Below the pieces are notes generated by a model, which had not been told where the DNA came from, did not search any database, and worked only from the letters and a program-made list of their open reading frames with translations. The translations under genes and the position numbers were made by a program. Below, in pieces: positions 55,351 through 63,636 of a stretch of DNA of 64,000 nucleotides (position 1 is its first letter; every line of letters starts with the position of its first letter). The DNA is from Jeotgalibacillus haloalkalitolerans (GTDB taxonomy: Bacteria; Bacillota; Bacilli; Bacillales; Jeotgalibacillaceae): contig NZ_JAXQNN010000002.1 in NCBI RefSeq assembly GCF_034427455.1, forward strand, positions 744,001-808,000, in the 5' to 3' direction.

Positions 55351-56124
55351 TTATACTTCCTTGTCACTTCCAAAGAAGTTTCTGAACATCTGAAGGTTTG
55401 TATCACGGTTAAGCGCGGCGATTGATGTAGTAAGCGGGATGCCCTTTGGACAAGCCTGCACACAGTTTTGTGAGTTACCGCAGTTAGATAGCCCACCATC
55501 ACCCATAATCGCTTCAAGACGCTCATTTTTGTTCATTGCACCTGTTGGATGTGCATTGAAAAGGCGTACCTGAGACAGCGGAGCCGGACCGATAAAGTCT
55601 GACTTACTGTTCACATTTGGACAAGCTTCGAGACATACGCCGCAAGTCATACACTTAGAAAGTTCATATGCCCACTGACGCTTCTTCTCCGGCATACGTG
55701 GTCCAGGCCCAAGATCATAGGTACCATCAATTGGAATCCAGGCCTTAACCTTTTTCAATGAGTCGAACATACGGCTGCGGTCAACCTGAAGGTCACGGAC
55801 AACCGGGAATGTTTTCATCGGCTCAAGCTTAATTGGCTGCTCCAGCTGATCAACGAGTGCCGTACACGACTGGCGCGGTTTTCCGTTAATCACCATTGAG
55901 CAGGCACCGCATACTTCCTCTAGACAGCCCATATCCCAGGAAACCGGTGTTGTTTTTTCACCTTTTTTATTAAAAGGGTTTCGTCTGATCTCCATCAGTG
56001 CAGATATAACGTTCATATTTGCGCGGTATGGAATCTCAAACTCTTCGAAATAAGGCGCAGAATTCTCATCGTCCTGGCGGTGTATTTCAAATCTGATGAC
56101 TTTTTCTTCTGTTGCTGTTGCCAT
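55351..56124 (-). CDS. sdhB: succinate dehydrogenase iron-sulfur subunit
   Basis: SdhB passes electrons from SdhA flavin to menaquinone in the membrane. The 257-residue protein has the 2Fe-2S ligands in DMGCLEEVCGACSMVI with a fourth cysteine in RQSC, the 4Fe-4S set CMTCGVCLEACPN and a second cluster motif (CGNSQNCVQACPKGI) giving the 3Fe-4S site. It is the last gene of sdhCAB with a two-base gap after sdhA. Confidence 0.97.
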   Translation of the reverse strand: MATATEEKVIRFEIHRQDDENSAPYFEEFEIPYRANMNVISALMEIRRNPFNKKGEKTTPVSWDMGCLEEVCGACSMVINGKPRQSCTALVDQLEQPIKLEPMKTFPVVRDLQVDRSRMFDSLKKVKAWIPIDGTYDLGPGPRMPEKKRQWAYELSKCMTCGVCLEACPNVNSKSDFIGPAPLSQVRLFNAHPTGAMNKNERLEAIMGDGGLSNCGNSQNCVQACPKGIPLTTSIAALNRDTNLQMFRNFFGSDKEV

Positions 56125-56126
56125 GA

Positions 56127-57887
56127 TTATTTTGCTCCTTTCTTCTTAGAGTAATCACGCTTACGCGGTTCGATCAGTGACACGTCAACATCTTCAAAGT
56201 GGAATTCCGGTGAGTTTGTCGCTGGATTAAACTTCGCCATTGTTGTTTTCAGGAACTTCTCATCGTTACGCTCAGGGAAGTCCGGCTTATAATGAGCTCC
56301 GCGGCTTTCATCGCGGTTTAGCGCTCCGATTGTTACGACGCGCGCAAGGTGAAGCATGCCTTTCAGCTGACGTGTGAATACCGCTCCCTGGTTACTCCAT
56401 TTAGCAGTATCGTTAATGTTAATACGCTTAAAGCGCTCCTGAAGCTCCTGAATTTTTGCATCCGTTTCACGAAGCTTATCATTATGACGGACAACCGTTA
56501 CGTTATCTGTCATCCATTCTCCAAGCTCTTTATGGATCACATAAGCATTTTCATCGCCGTCCATCGCCATGATCTCTTCCCACTCCTGCTTCTTCTCGTT
56601 CTCGAAGCGCGTGTAGATTTCCTCAGGCATATCTTCAACGGTTTTTTCAAGTCCTTCAATATATTTAACTGCGTTTGGTCCTGCAACCATTCCGCCGTAA
56701 ATAGATGATAGAAGTGAGTTCGCTCCTAGACGGTTAGCACCGTGAATTGAGTAATCACATTCACCTGCTGCAAACAGTCCCGGAATATTTGTCATCTGGT
56801 CAAAGTCTACCCATAGTCCGCCCATTGAATAGTGAACAGCCGGGAAGATCTTCATTGGTACTTTACGCGGGTCATCTCCCATGAACTTTTCATAGATTTC
56901 GATGATTCCACCAAGCTTGATATCAAGCTCTTTAGGGTCTTTATGTGAAAGATCAAGGTAAACCATGTTTTCACCGTTGATACCCAGCTTTTGACGCACA
57001 CACACGTCGAAGATTTCACGCGTTGCAATATCACGCGGCACAAGGTTTCCATAAGCAGGATATTTTTCCTCAAGGAAGTACCATGGTTTGCCGTCTTTAT
57101 ATGTCCATACACGACCACCTTCACCACGAGCTGATTCACTCATCAGACGAAGTTTGTCATCTCCAGGAATCGCTGTCGGGTGAATCTGGATGAACTCTCC
57201 GTTTGCATAATATACGCCCTGCTGATAAGCAACTGATGCTGCTGCACCTGTGTTGATGACAGAGTTAGTAGATTTTCCGAAGATAATACCAGGTCCGCCA
57301 GTCGCAAGGATCACTGCGTCTGCTTTAAAAGATTTAATTTCCATTGTCTTCAGATCCTGCGATACAACTCCGCGGCAAACGCCATCATCGTCAAGAACTG
57401 ATCCAAGGAATTCCCATCCTTCATACTTTGTTACAAGTCCGGCAACTTCATGTCTGCGAACCTGCTCATCTAATGCATAAAGCAGCTGCTGACCCGTTGT
57501 CGCTCCTGCAAATGCTGTACGGTGGTGCTGTGTACCACCAAAGCGGCGGAAATCAAGAAGACCTTCTGGCGTTCTGTTGAACATTACGCCCATACGGTCA
57601 AGCAGGTGAATAATACCAGGTGCTGCGTCGCACATTGCTTTTACCGGAGGCTGGTTAGCAAGGAAGTCCCCGCCGTATACTGTGTCATCAAAGTGCTCCC
57701 ACGGAGAATCTCCTTCTCCTTTTGTATTAACCGCTCCATTTATACCGCCCTGTGCACAAACAGAGTGTGATCGTTTTACAGGTACAAGCGAGAAGAGGTC
57801 TACTGACATTCCAGCTTCAGCTGCTTTAATCGTTGCCATCAGGCCGGCAAGACCGCCACCCACAACGATAATTCTACCTTTACTCAT
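56127..57887 (-). CDS. sdhA: succinate dehydrogenase flavoprotein subunit
   Basis: SdhA oxidises succinate to fumarate. The 586-residue protein has the FAD dinucleotide fold VVGGGLAGLMATIKAAEAG, the histidine for covalent FAD in KRSHSVCAQGGINGAVN, substrate residues in IQIHPTAIPGD, LMSESARGEGG, and GECDYSIHGANRLGANSL. Length and motifs are those of the Bacillus three-subunit enzyme with a cytochrome b anchor. Confidence 0.98.
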   Translation of the reverse strand: MSKGRIIVVGGGLAGLMATIKAAEAGMSVDLFSLVPVKRSHSVCAQGGINGAVNTKGEGDSPWEHFDDTVYGGDFLANQPPVKAMCDAAPGIIHLLDRMGVMFNRTPEGLLDFRRFGGTQHHRTAFAGATTGQQLLYALDEQVRRHEVAGLVTKYEGWEFLGSVLDDDGVCRGVVSQDLKTMEIKSFKADAVILATGGPGIIFGKSTNSVINTGAAASVAYQQGVYYANGEFIQIHPTAIPGDDKLRLMSESARGEGGRVWTYKDGKPWYFLEEKYPAYGNLVPRDIATREIFDVCVRQKLGINGENMVYLDLSHKDPKELDIKLGGIIEIYEKFMGDDPRKVPMKIFPAVHYSMGGLWVDFDQMTNIPGLFAAGECDYSIHGANRLGANSLLSSIYGGMVAGPNAVKYIEGLEKTVEDMPEEIYTRFENEKKQEWEEIMAMDGDENAYVIHKELGEWMTDNVTVVRHNDKLRETDAKIQELQERFKRININDTAKWSNQGAVFTRQLKGMLHLARVVTIGALNRDESRGAHYKPDFPERNDEKFLKTTMAKFNPATNSPEFHFEDVDVSLIEPRKRDYSKKKGAK

Positions 57888-57945
57888 TTTGTCACTCTCC
57901 TTACTGATATCAAAAGCTGCTCACTGCAGCTGAAAGTTCTTTTTA

Positions 57946-58554
57946 TTAAACAAATGCAAGAATTGAACGGATACCAATGATCGTCAGTACAACAAACACA
58001 CCAAGTGTTGCATACGTTGAGATCTTTTGTGAACGTGCGCTCACCGTGATACCCCAGCTGACCATGAACGACCATAAGCCGTTAGCAAAGTGGAACGTAG
58101 TTGACACGACTCCAAGTATGTAGAATGCAACCATCCATGGATTCGCTAAAATCTGCTCCATCATGCCAAAGTTTACTTCAGCTCCGAGCGCAGCCTGAAT
58201 ACGTGTTTCCCATACATGCCATGTAACGAAGATCAGTGTAATAACACCTGAGATCCGCTGAAGGAAGAACATATAGTTACGAAGCGTTCCATAACGTCTT
58301 GTGTTGTTCTTAGCTGTAAAAGCGATATATACTCCATAGATTGCGTGGAAGTATAAAGGAATAAAGATAATAAATAGTTCTAAGAAAATTCTGAATGGTA
58401 AACTTTCCATGAAATGCGCTGCATCGTTGAAAGCCTGTTCGCCTCTAGTAGCGAAATGGTTAACAACTAAATGTTGAATCAGGAAGATCCCTACCGGTAT
58501 AACCCCCAGTAAAGAATGCAGCCTCCTCCAATAAAACTCTCGATTTTCCGCCAT
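57946..58554 (-). CDS. sdhC: succinate dehydrogenase cytochrome b558 subunit
   Basis: SdhC is the five-helix, two-haem membrane anchor of Bacillus succinate dehydrogenase and reduces menaquinone. The 202-residue protein has membrane histidines in LHSLLGVIPVGIFLIQHLVVNHFA, YFHAIYGVY, VTWHVWETR and STTFHFANGLW, positions that ligate haem in the family. It heads sdhCAB and has a clear promoter. Confidence 0.96.
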   Translation of the reverse strand: MAENREFYWRRLHSLLGVIPVGIFLIQHLVVNHFATRGEQAFNDAAHFMESLPFRIFLELFIIFIPLYFHAIYGVYIAFTAKNNTRRYGTLRNYMFFLQRISGVITLIFVTWHVWETRIQAALGAEVNFGMMEQILANPWMVAFYILGVVSTTFHFANGLWSFMVSWGITVSARSQKISTYATLGVFVVLTIIGIRSILAFV

Positions 58555-58582
58555 CGAATGTAACCCCCTCTTAAATAAATAC

Positions 58583-58621
58583 AGCTGCTGAAAGCTATTC
58601 CCTAGAATGATAGTTTCAGCA
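58583..58621 (-). other. stem-loop in the sdhC leader
   Basis: Minus strand GCTGAAA pairs with TTTCAGC, with CATTC / GAATAG partly pairing inside, between the sdhC promoter and its ribosome binding site. It could affect translation; the sdh leader is a target of small RNA control in B. subtilis (known), but no link is shown here. Confidence 0.4.
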
Positions 58622-58658
58622 AAAATTTCGCACAGTATAACATTTATGTGACAAATTT

Positions 58659-58687
58659 ATTGTACTCCTCTAGTAATGGAGCGTCAA
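58659..58687 (-). promoter_or_regulatory. sigma-A promoter of sdhCAB
   Basis: Minus strand -35 TTGACG (58682-58687), 17-base spacer, -10 TACAAT (58659-58664), giving a leader of about 100 bases. The other 190 bases up to the yslB promoter are very AT-rich and hold no gene. Confidence 0.8.
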
Positions 58688-58876
58688 GAAAACGTATACA
58701 TAAAAACAATTCTAAATATTTTATATCCAATTCACTTCACTATCAGATGATTTGCTAAATCCTGTTATTTATTTTCACAAAAAATTCACAAAATCACTTT
58801 TCACAATTTATTATTTCAAAAAACTGCTTATCTCTATGACAATATGCCGATTTCGCTATAAAATTCCTTTTAGACC

Positions 58877-58905
58877 TTACACTTTGCCAAACAACACTTT
58901 ATAAT
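58877..58905 (+). promoter_or_regulatory. promoter of yslB
   Basis: -35 TTACAC (58877-58882), 17-base spacer, -10 TATAAT (58900-58905), 31 bases before the yslB ATG. Confidence 0.7.
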
Positions 58906-58936
58906 GAAGAGATTGAAAGTGAGGTTCGGTTAAGCA

Positions 58937-59380
58937 ATGAGCGATCAGGAAAATATCACACAGGACTTTTTCGGTTACCGGTTAATCAGAGATGAATTGA
59001 TACCGGACCTTTTAGGCACTCATACAAAAGACATTCTCTACTGGGCAGGCAAAAAAATAGCCAGAAGCTATGCATGCAGTAACGAAGGCGAAATCATAGC
59101 CTTTTTCGAACGTGCAGAGTGGGGTGTCCTCTCTATCATAAAACAAAAAAATGATGAAATACATTTTGAACTTTCCGGGAATGTGGTCGAAGACAGGATT
59201 AAACATAATGATCCAGTTTTCACTCTCGAAGCCGGCTTTATTGCTGAGCAAATCGCAATGATTAAGCAATACCAGACTGAGGCTGTTTACACACGCAATA
59301 AGAAAAACTGTGTCCAGATAGAGTTGAAATGGGATCAGAGAGACCCATATTCAATGCCTTTAAGAAAAGCCGGTCTGTAA
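58937..59380 (+). CDS. yslB: YslB-like DUF2507 protein
   Basis: A 147-residue soluble protein of the DUF2507 family, matching yslB of B. subtilis in sequence pattern (FGYRLIRDELIPDLLG, ILYWAGKKIARSY, FTLEAGFIAEQIA) and in place between sdhC and lysC. The fold resembles V4R-like small-ligand binding domains, but no function is known. It is a lone plus-strand gene. Its 3' untranslated region carries a repeat ahead of the terminator. Confidence 0.92.
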   Translation: MSDQENITQDFFGYRLIRDELIPDLLGTHTKDILYWAGKKIARSYACSNEGEIIAFFERAEWGVLSIIKQKNDEIHFELSGNVVEDRIKHNDPVFTLEAGFIAEQIAMIKQYQTEAVYTRNKKNCVQIELKWDQRDPYSMPLRKAGL

Positions 59381-59422
59381 TTTTTATCCAGATTAACTAC
59401 TCAACTTTATAGTGAAATCTAA

Positions 59423-59524
59423 GTGCAGCGAAGCGTAAGGCGGCGACTCCGCGACGATTAGTGGGAAGCCGAGGAGGCTTAGCAACCACCGTCCGGAAAG
59501 CGTCCGCCTGAAGCGCAGCGAAAC
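59423..59524 (+). repeat. 3' UTR repeat, copy B (yslB), short form
   Basis: 102 bases from GTGCAGCGAAGCGTAAGGCG to GCCTGAAGCGCAGCGAAAC in the yslB direction. Both ends match copies A and C, and the middle is shorter. The shared core GAGGAGGCT is here the loop and 3' arm of a hairpin AAGCC-GAGGA-GGCTT. It starts 42 bases after the stop codon and ends six bases before the terminator hairpin. Confidence 0.88.
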
Positions 59525-59530
59525 AGTTTA

Positions 59531-59567
59531 GAGCCTGAGACAAACTTTTGTCTCAGGCTCCCTTTTT
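59531..59567 (+). terminator. intrinsic terminator of yslB
   Basis: Twelve-pair stem GAGCCTGAGACA (59531-59542) / TGTCTCAGGCTC (59549-59560) followed by CCTTTTT. Convergent lysC ends inside its T-run (stop 59566-59568), and the minus-strand side has no T-run. Confidence 0.92.
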
Positions 59568-60060
59568 AAACTTCAACAGATGCTTTATTTAAGCCGAAGC
59601 TTTCATGTATCGCATTTGCAGCGTGAATCATCTGGTCGGAATCCACAACCACTGATACCTTAATCTCAGATGTGCTGACCATCTTTACCTGAATATTTTC
59701 CTGTGCAAGTACACTGAACATCTGAGCTGCAACACCAGGGTTTGATACCATACCTGAACCGACAATCGATACTTTGGACAGATTGGTTTCGTGCTCAATT
59801 TCCTGGTAGCCGATCTCTTCTTTATGCTGACCAAGAATCTGTAATGTATCTTCCAGGGAAGATTCTTTTATTGAAAAGGACAAGTTTACTTTTCCGGTAT
59901 CCAGCTTACTCTGGATAATAATATCCACATCAATATGGTTTTCAGCAAGAATTGAGAACACAGCAGGAAAACCTGTCAGCTCATTTTCAAGTCCTACCAC
60001 TGTCATTCTGACAATATCCTTATCAAATGCTACGCCTCTTACGACTAAATGTTCTTCCAT
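59566..60060 (-). CDS. lysC: probable beta subunit of aspartokinase II from an internal in-frame start
   Basis: Inside lysC an ATG at codon 246 (60058-60060) is preceded by a strong AGGAGG site (about 60068-60073) at ideal spacing. It would give a 164-residue protein starting MEEHLVVRGVAFDKDI and holding both ACT domains. In B. subtilis the lysC gene makes alpha and beta subunits in this same way from Met 246 (known). The matching position and the good ribosome site make the internal start likely here. Confidence 0.78.
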   Translation of the reverse strand: MEEHLVVRGVAFDKDIVRMTVVGLENELTGFPAVFSILAENHIDVDIIIQSKLDTGKVNLSFSIKESSLEDTLQILGQHKEEIGYQEIEHETNLSKVSIVGSGMVSNPGVAAQMFSVLAQENIQVKMVSTSEIKVSVVVDSDQMIHAANAIHESFGLNKASVEV

Positions 60061-60795
60061 TGGTGCATCCTCCTCTATTAACGTTCCTTCGATTTCTTCC
60101 ATACTTGATCTGACAGTCAGTTTAATCCCATAATTTTTCGCGAATTCAACCGCTCTCGGATGCAGTACACCTGCACCAAGGTTCGCAAGCTCTAACATTT
60201 CATCATAAGAGATTCCATTTAACTTTCTGGCACCTTTTACATAACGCGGGTCAGTGGAATAGACACCATCCACATCCGTGTAGATATCGCATCTATCTGC
60301 TTTTAACGCAGCTGCCAGCGCAACGGCTGTTGTATCTGAACCACCGCGGCCGAGCGTTGTGATTTCACCGTTTTCATCCATCCCCTGAAACCCCGCTACA
60401 ACAATCACACGGCCTTCACTCAAAAGGCTTTCAACACGATTTGTTTTCACTTCAGTAATTCTGGCATTACTGAATACAGGCTCCGTGCGGATTCCAGCCT
60501 GCCATCCGGTTAAAGATGTGCTTTTATAGCCTCTGTTCTGCAGGGCCATAGCGAGTAAAGACGTAGACATCTGCTCGCCAGTCGTCAGCAGCATATCCAT
60601 CTCTCTTTTTTCAGGCCGCGAAGTCATTTCCCCGGCAAGCCTTACTAATTCATCTGTTGTCTTTCCCATTGCAGATACGACAACAATGACATCATTGCCC
60701 TTTTCCTTTTCAAGGATCACTCTGTTTGCTACGTGATGTATTTTTTCAACAGACCCTACTGAGGTACCGCCAAATTTCTGTACAATGATTCCCAC
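59566..60795 (-). CDS. lysC: lysine-sensitive aspartokinase
   Basis: LysC phosphorylates aspartate, the first step to lysine, diaminopimelate, methionine and threonine. The 409-residue protein has the kinase domain (1-240; VQKFGGTSVGSVEKI, GRGGSDTTAVALAAAL, TDVDGVYSTDPR) and two C-terminal ACT domains (about 265-400) for lysine feedback. It is preceded by a lysine riboswitch. Diaminopimelate is needed for wall and, as dipicolinate precursor, for spores. An internal start produces a likely beta subunit. Confidence 0.97.
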   Translation of the reverse strand: MGIIVQKFGGTSVGSVEKIHHVANRVILEKEKGNDVIVVVSAMGKTTDELVRLAGEMTSRPEKREMDMLLTTGEQMSTSLLAMALQNRGYKSTSLTGWQAGIRTEPVFSNARITEVKTNRVESLLSEGRVIVVAGFQGMDENGEITTLGRGGSDTTAVALAAALKADRCDIYTDVDGVYSTDPRYVKGARKLNGISYDEMLELANLGAGVLHPRAVEFAKNYGIKLTVRSSMEEIEGTLIEEDAPMEEHLVVRGVAFDKDIVRMTVVGLENELTGFPAVFSILAENHIDVDIIIQSKLDTGKVNLSFSIKESSLEDTLQILGQHKEEIGYQEIEHETNLSKVSIVGSGMVSNPGVAAQMFSVLAQENIQVKMVSTSEIKVSVVVDSDQMIHAANAIHESFGLNKASVEV

Positions 60796-60841
60796 TTTAT
60801 TTCCTCTTCCCTGACATTATTTCTCAACTGTTTACGACAAT

Positions 60842-61088
60842 AAAAAAAGCAACAGGGAGAAAATCTCCCCATTGCTTTTGTACAGATCGAATCATCTGAA
60901 TCGCACAGGTGAGATAGCTCTCCAGAACGTAAATGTTCTGACAGCCCTGCATTTTTTAAATACAGAACCAGCAGCAAATCTGATGAATGATTTTCTGCTT
61001 CGGCGGTCCGCACCTTTCTCACTGCTTCACAGGGGTTCATCCCCCTCTGCAGCGGTACTCTTTGCGCCCGCACCTCTATCACCACTTT
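60842..61088 (-). promoter_or_regulatory. lysine riboswitch (L box) upstream of lysC
   Basis: The minus strand shows the L-box pattern: GTGATAGAGGTGCGG, AAGAGTA, GATGAACCCC, GAGAAAGGTGCGGACCGCC with CGCCGAAG, and the flanking helices. Then comes a 14-pair terminator, AAGCAATGGGGAGA / TCTCCCTGTTGCTT (two G-U pairs), with a seven-base T-run (60842-60848). Lysine binding should cause early termination before lysC. Confidence 0.93.
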
Positions 61089-61113
61089 AAAATAAAGTGT
61101 TTAATTGTAAGTC

Positions 61114-61142
61114 ATTATAGCATGTGTCTATACAGGCAGCAA
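61114..61142 (-). promoter_or_regulatory. promoter of the lysC riboswitch transcript
   Basis: Minus strand -35 TTGCTG (61137-61142), 17-base spacer, extended -10 TGCTATAAT (hexamer 61114-61119). It stands immediately after the uvrC stop. Confidence 0.7.
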
Positions 61143-61144
61143 GA

Positions 61145-62917
61145 TTATTCCTGTAATTTTTCAATGACTTTTTCAGCGGTCTTTGCCGGTAAGCCTGCTT
61201 TTACAATCTCTTCAAGCGGTGCTTCCCTCAGTTTTTTTACTGATCCGAAATATTTCAGCAGCTGTTTTTTACGCTGAGGTCCAACACCTTCAATGTCATC
61301 AAGTACAGATTGAATTGAGTTTTTTGCCCGCACCTGTCTGTGGAAGGTGATCGCAAAACGGTGAACTTCATCCTGTATACGCTGCATAAAGTAAAACTCC
61401 TGACTACGTCTGTTCAGCGGAACAACCTCCAGCGGATCACCGAATAATAGCTGGGAAGTATTATGCCGGTCATCTTTAGCAAGACCGGCTACAGGAATAT
61501 CAAGACCAAGCTCATGACGCAAAATTTCTTTTGCCGCTTCAATCTGCCCTTTTCCGCCATCAATTACAATCAGATCAGGTAATGGGAGTTCGTCTTTTAA
61601 TACTCTGGTATATCTTCTTCTGATGACTTCTCTCATTGATTCGTAATCATCCGGACCCTGCACTGTCTTAATTTTGTATTTACGATATTCTTTTCTCGCA
61701 GGCTTGCCATCCACAAACACAACCATCGCAGAAACTGCGTCAGATCCCTGAATATTTGAGTTATCAAACGCTTCAATTCTATGAGGGGTGTAAATATTCA
61801 TTGCTTCCCCTAAATTTTCAGCTGCTTTGATTGTTCTTTCTTCATCACGTTCAATTAAAGCAAACTTTTCTTTGAGTGCAATGGAAGCATTTTTTGCTGC
61901 AAGATTCACAAGATCTTTCTTTTGTCCTCTAACCGGCTGTCTGACATTCGTTTCAAGCAATTCTTCCGCCATGCTCTGGTCGATCGTCTGCGGGATTAAC
62001 ACTTCCTTCGGTTTGAAATGATTCGGCTTCATGTAGAATTGACCGAGGAATGATAAAAATTCACCTTCTGCTTCATTGTAGATTGGAAAAAGTGAAACAT
62101 CCCGTTCAATCAGCTTACCCTGACGGATAAAAAATACCTGGACACACATCCAGCCCTTATCAACTGCGTAACCAAAAATATCACGGTTCGTAAAGTCATT
62201 CATCGTCATTTTCTGTTTTTCCATGGTGGCTTCTATATGAACAATCTGATCGCGGAACTCTTTTGCACGCTCGAACTCAAGATTTTCTGCTGCCTGTTCC
62301 ATTTTTACTTTCAGATCTTGCTTTACTTCTTTAAATCCGCCATTCAGGAACCTGGCGATATCTTCTGTCATTTGACGGTATGTGCTTTGGTCGACTTTGA
62401 ACTCGCATGGTGCGAGACATTGTCCCATGTGATAATACAGACAGACCTTATCAGGCATCGTTCTGCATTTTCTTAACGGATACATTCTGTCGAGCAGTTT
62501 TTTTGTTTCATTGGCTGCCTGCGCGTTCGGGTACGGACCAAAATACTTCCCTTTGTCTTTTTTAACTTTCCTTGTAATCAGCAGTCTTGGATGACGCTCT
62601 GCTGTTACTTTAATAAAAGGGTAATGTTTATCATCTTTTAACATGACGTTATATTTCGGATCATGTTTTTTGATCAGGTTCAGTTCAAGGACAAGTGCCT
62701 CCATATTGGATGAAGTCACAATGTATTCGAAATCCTCTATTTCAGATACCAGCCGCTGGGTTTTCCCGTCATGTGAGCCGGTAAAATAGGATCTTACTCT
62801 ATTCTTAAGCACTTTTGCTTTACCTACATAAATGATCGTACCCTGCCTGTCCTTCATCAGATAACAGCCGGGCTGGTCAGGAAGGACTGCAAGTTTATGT
62901 TTTAGTTGGTCTTTCAT
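61145..62917 (-). CDS. uvrC: excinuclease ABC subunit C
   Basis: UvrC makes both incisions in nucleotide excision repair. The 590-residue protein has the GIY-YIG domain (about 10-90; [20 protein letters not shown]), the CX-rich [14 protein letters not shown] segment, a UVR motif near residue 205, the RNase H-like endonuclease domain ([27 protein letters not shown]) and C-terminal helix-hairpin-helix motifs ([18 protein letters not shown]). The ATG at 62917 follows AGGAGG; the upstream codons overlap the trxA terminator. Confidence 0.98.
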   Translation of the reverse strand: MKDQLKHKLAVLPDQPGCYLMKDRQGTIIYVGKAKVLKNRVRSYFTGSHDGKTQRLVSEIEDFEYIVTSSNMEALVLELNLIKKHDPKYNVMLKDDKHYPFIKVTAERHPRLLITRKVKKDKGKYFGPYPNAQAANETKKLLDRMYPLRKCRTMPDKVCLYYHMGQCLAPCEFKVDQSTYRQMTEDIARFLNGGFKEVKQDLKVKMEQAAENLEFERAKEFRDQIVHIEATMEKQKMTMNDFTNRDIFGYAVDKGWMCVQVFFIRQGKLIERDVSLFPIYNEAEGEFLSFLGQFYMKPNHFKPKEVLIPQTIDQSMAEELLETNVRQPVRGQKKDLVNLAAKNASIALKEKFALIERDEERTIKAAENLGEAMNIYTPHRIEAFDNSNIQGSDAVSAMVVFVDGKPARKEYRKYKIKTVQGPDDYESMREVIRRRYTRVLKDELPLPDLIVIDGGKGQIEAAKEILRHELGLDIPVAGLAKDDRHNTSQLLFGDPLEVVPLNRRSQEFYFMQRIQDEVHRFAITFHRQVRAKNSIQSVLDDIEGVGPQRKKQLLKYFGSVKKLREAPLEEIVKAGLPAKTAEKVIEKLQE

Positions 62918-62973
62918 ATGATTAGCCTCCTGCACGCTTGTTACCTTTATTTTACTCAATTCACTGCCATTAG

Positions 62974-63005
62974 CAAAACAAAAGCCGGGCACAAGGCCCG
63001 GCTCA
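62974..63005 (-). terminator. intrinsic terminator after trxA
   Basis: Eight-pair stem AGCCGGGC / GCCCGGCT (62983-62990 with 62996-63003) and TTTGTTTTG after it. Confidence 0.9.
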
Positions 63006-63009
63006 AACA

Positions 63010-63324
63010 TTATGCATGCTTATTTAATAGTTCCTCAAGTGCTTCTTTCGGCTGGAAGCCTACTACTTTATCCACGATTTCTCCGTCTTTGAATACGACT
63101 AGTGTCGGGATACTCATTACTCCGTACTTGCTTGCTGTTTCCTGGTTTTCATCCACATCAAGCTTTACAATTTTAACTTTATCGCCCATATCTGAATCAA
63201 GCTCTTCCAGAACTGGTGCAATCATTTTACAAGGTCCGCACCATGTAGCCCAGAAGTCAGCCAGTACTAAACCGTCTTTTGTTTCATTAGCGAATGTTTG
63301 ATCAGTTGCGTGTGCAATTGCCAT
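63010..63324 (-). CDS. trxA: thioredoxin
   Basis: TrxA is the main cytosolic disulphide reductant. The 104-residue protein has the active site [13 protein letters not shown] near residue 28 and the cis-proline region [13 protein letters not shown], with the usual fold length. The ATG at 63324 has AGGAGG upstream. It lies between etfA and uvrC, the order seen in B. subtilis. Confidence 0.98.
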   Translation of the reverse strand: MAIAHATDQTFANETKDGLVLADFWATWCGPCKMIAPVLEELDSDMGDKVKIVKLDVDENQETASKYGVMSIPTLVVFKDGEIVDKVVGFQPKEALEELLNKHA

Positions 63325-63360
63325 TTAAAATTCCTCCTTGTTGAATACGAATATAGTCAA

Positions 63361-63369
63361 AGTATAGCA
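63361..63369 (-). promoter_or_regulatory. extended -10 promoter of trxA
   Basis: Minus strand TGCTATACT (hexamer 63361-63366) 36 bases before the trxA start; the -35 region is weak. Confidence 0.55.
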
Positions 63370-63404
63370 GGGAGTATTCGGTATTTCCACGTTTTTGCCT
63401 GTGA

Positions 63405-63438
63405 TAAAAAAAGAACCCAAGACATTTATATCTCGGGC
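63405..63438 (-). terminator. intrinsic terminator of the etfA transcript, downstream of a repeat
   Basis: Stem GCCCGAGA / TCTTGGGT (eight positions with two G-U pairs), then TCTTTTTTT. It lies about 200 bases after the etfA stop and eight bases after the repeat. Confidence 0.82.
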
Positions 63439-63446
63439 GTTAATTC

Positions 63447-63573
63447 GTTTCGCTGCGCTTCAGGCGGACGCTTTCCGCGGGGACGGCGGTGAGCCTCCTC
63501 GTCGCTTCGCGTCTGTGGGGTCTCACCTGTCCGTCACTTCCCGCTGGAGTCGCCGCCTTACGCTCCGCTGCAC
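63447..63573 (-). repeat. 3' UTR repeat, copy C (etfA)
   Basis: 127 bases in the etfA direction from GTGCAGCGGAGCGTAAGGCG to GAAGCGCAGCGAAAC, the same length as copy A with about nine substitutions by eye. It starts 63 bases after the etfA stop and ends eight bases before the terminator stem. Confidence 0.9.
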
Positions 63574-63636
63574 TAAGCTAAAATAATGTAATACTTAACT
63601 TATTTCATGGACAGATTACTTTAATTTTAATTTGAA

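Noticed and set aside
60756-61085. Open minus-strand frame of 109 codons upstream of lysC
   Set aside because: It lies in the lysine riboswitch and overlaps the lysC start; its composition follows the RNA structure and no family is recognisable.
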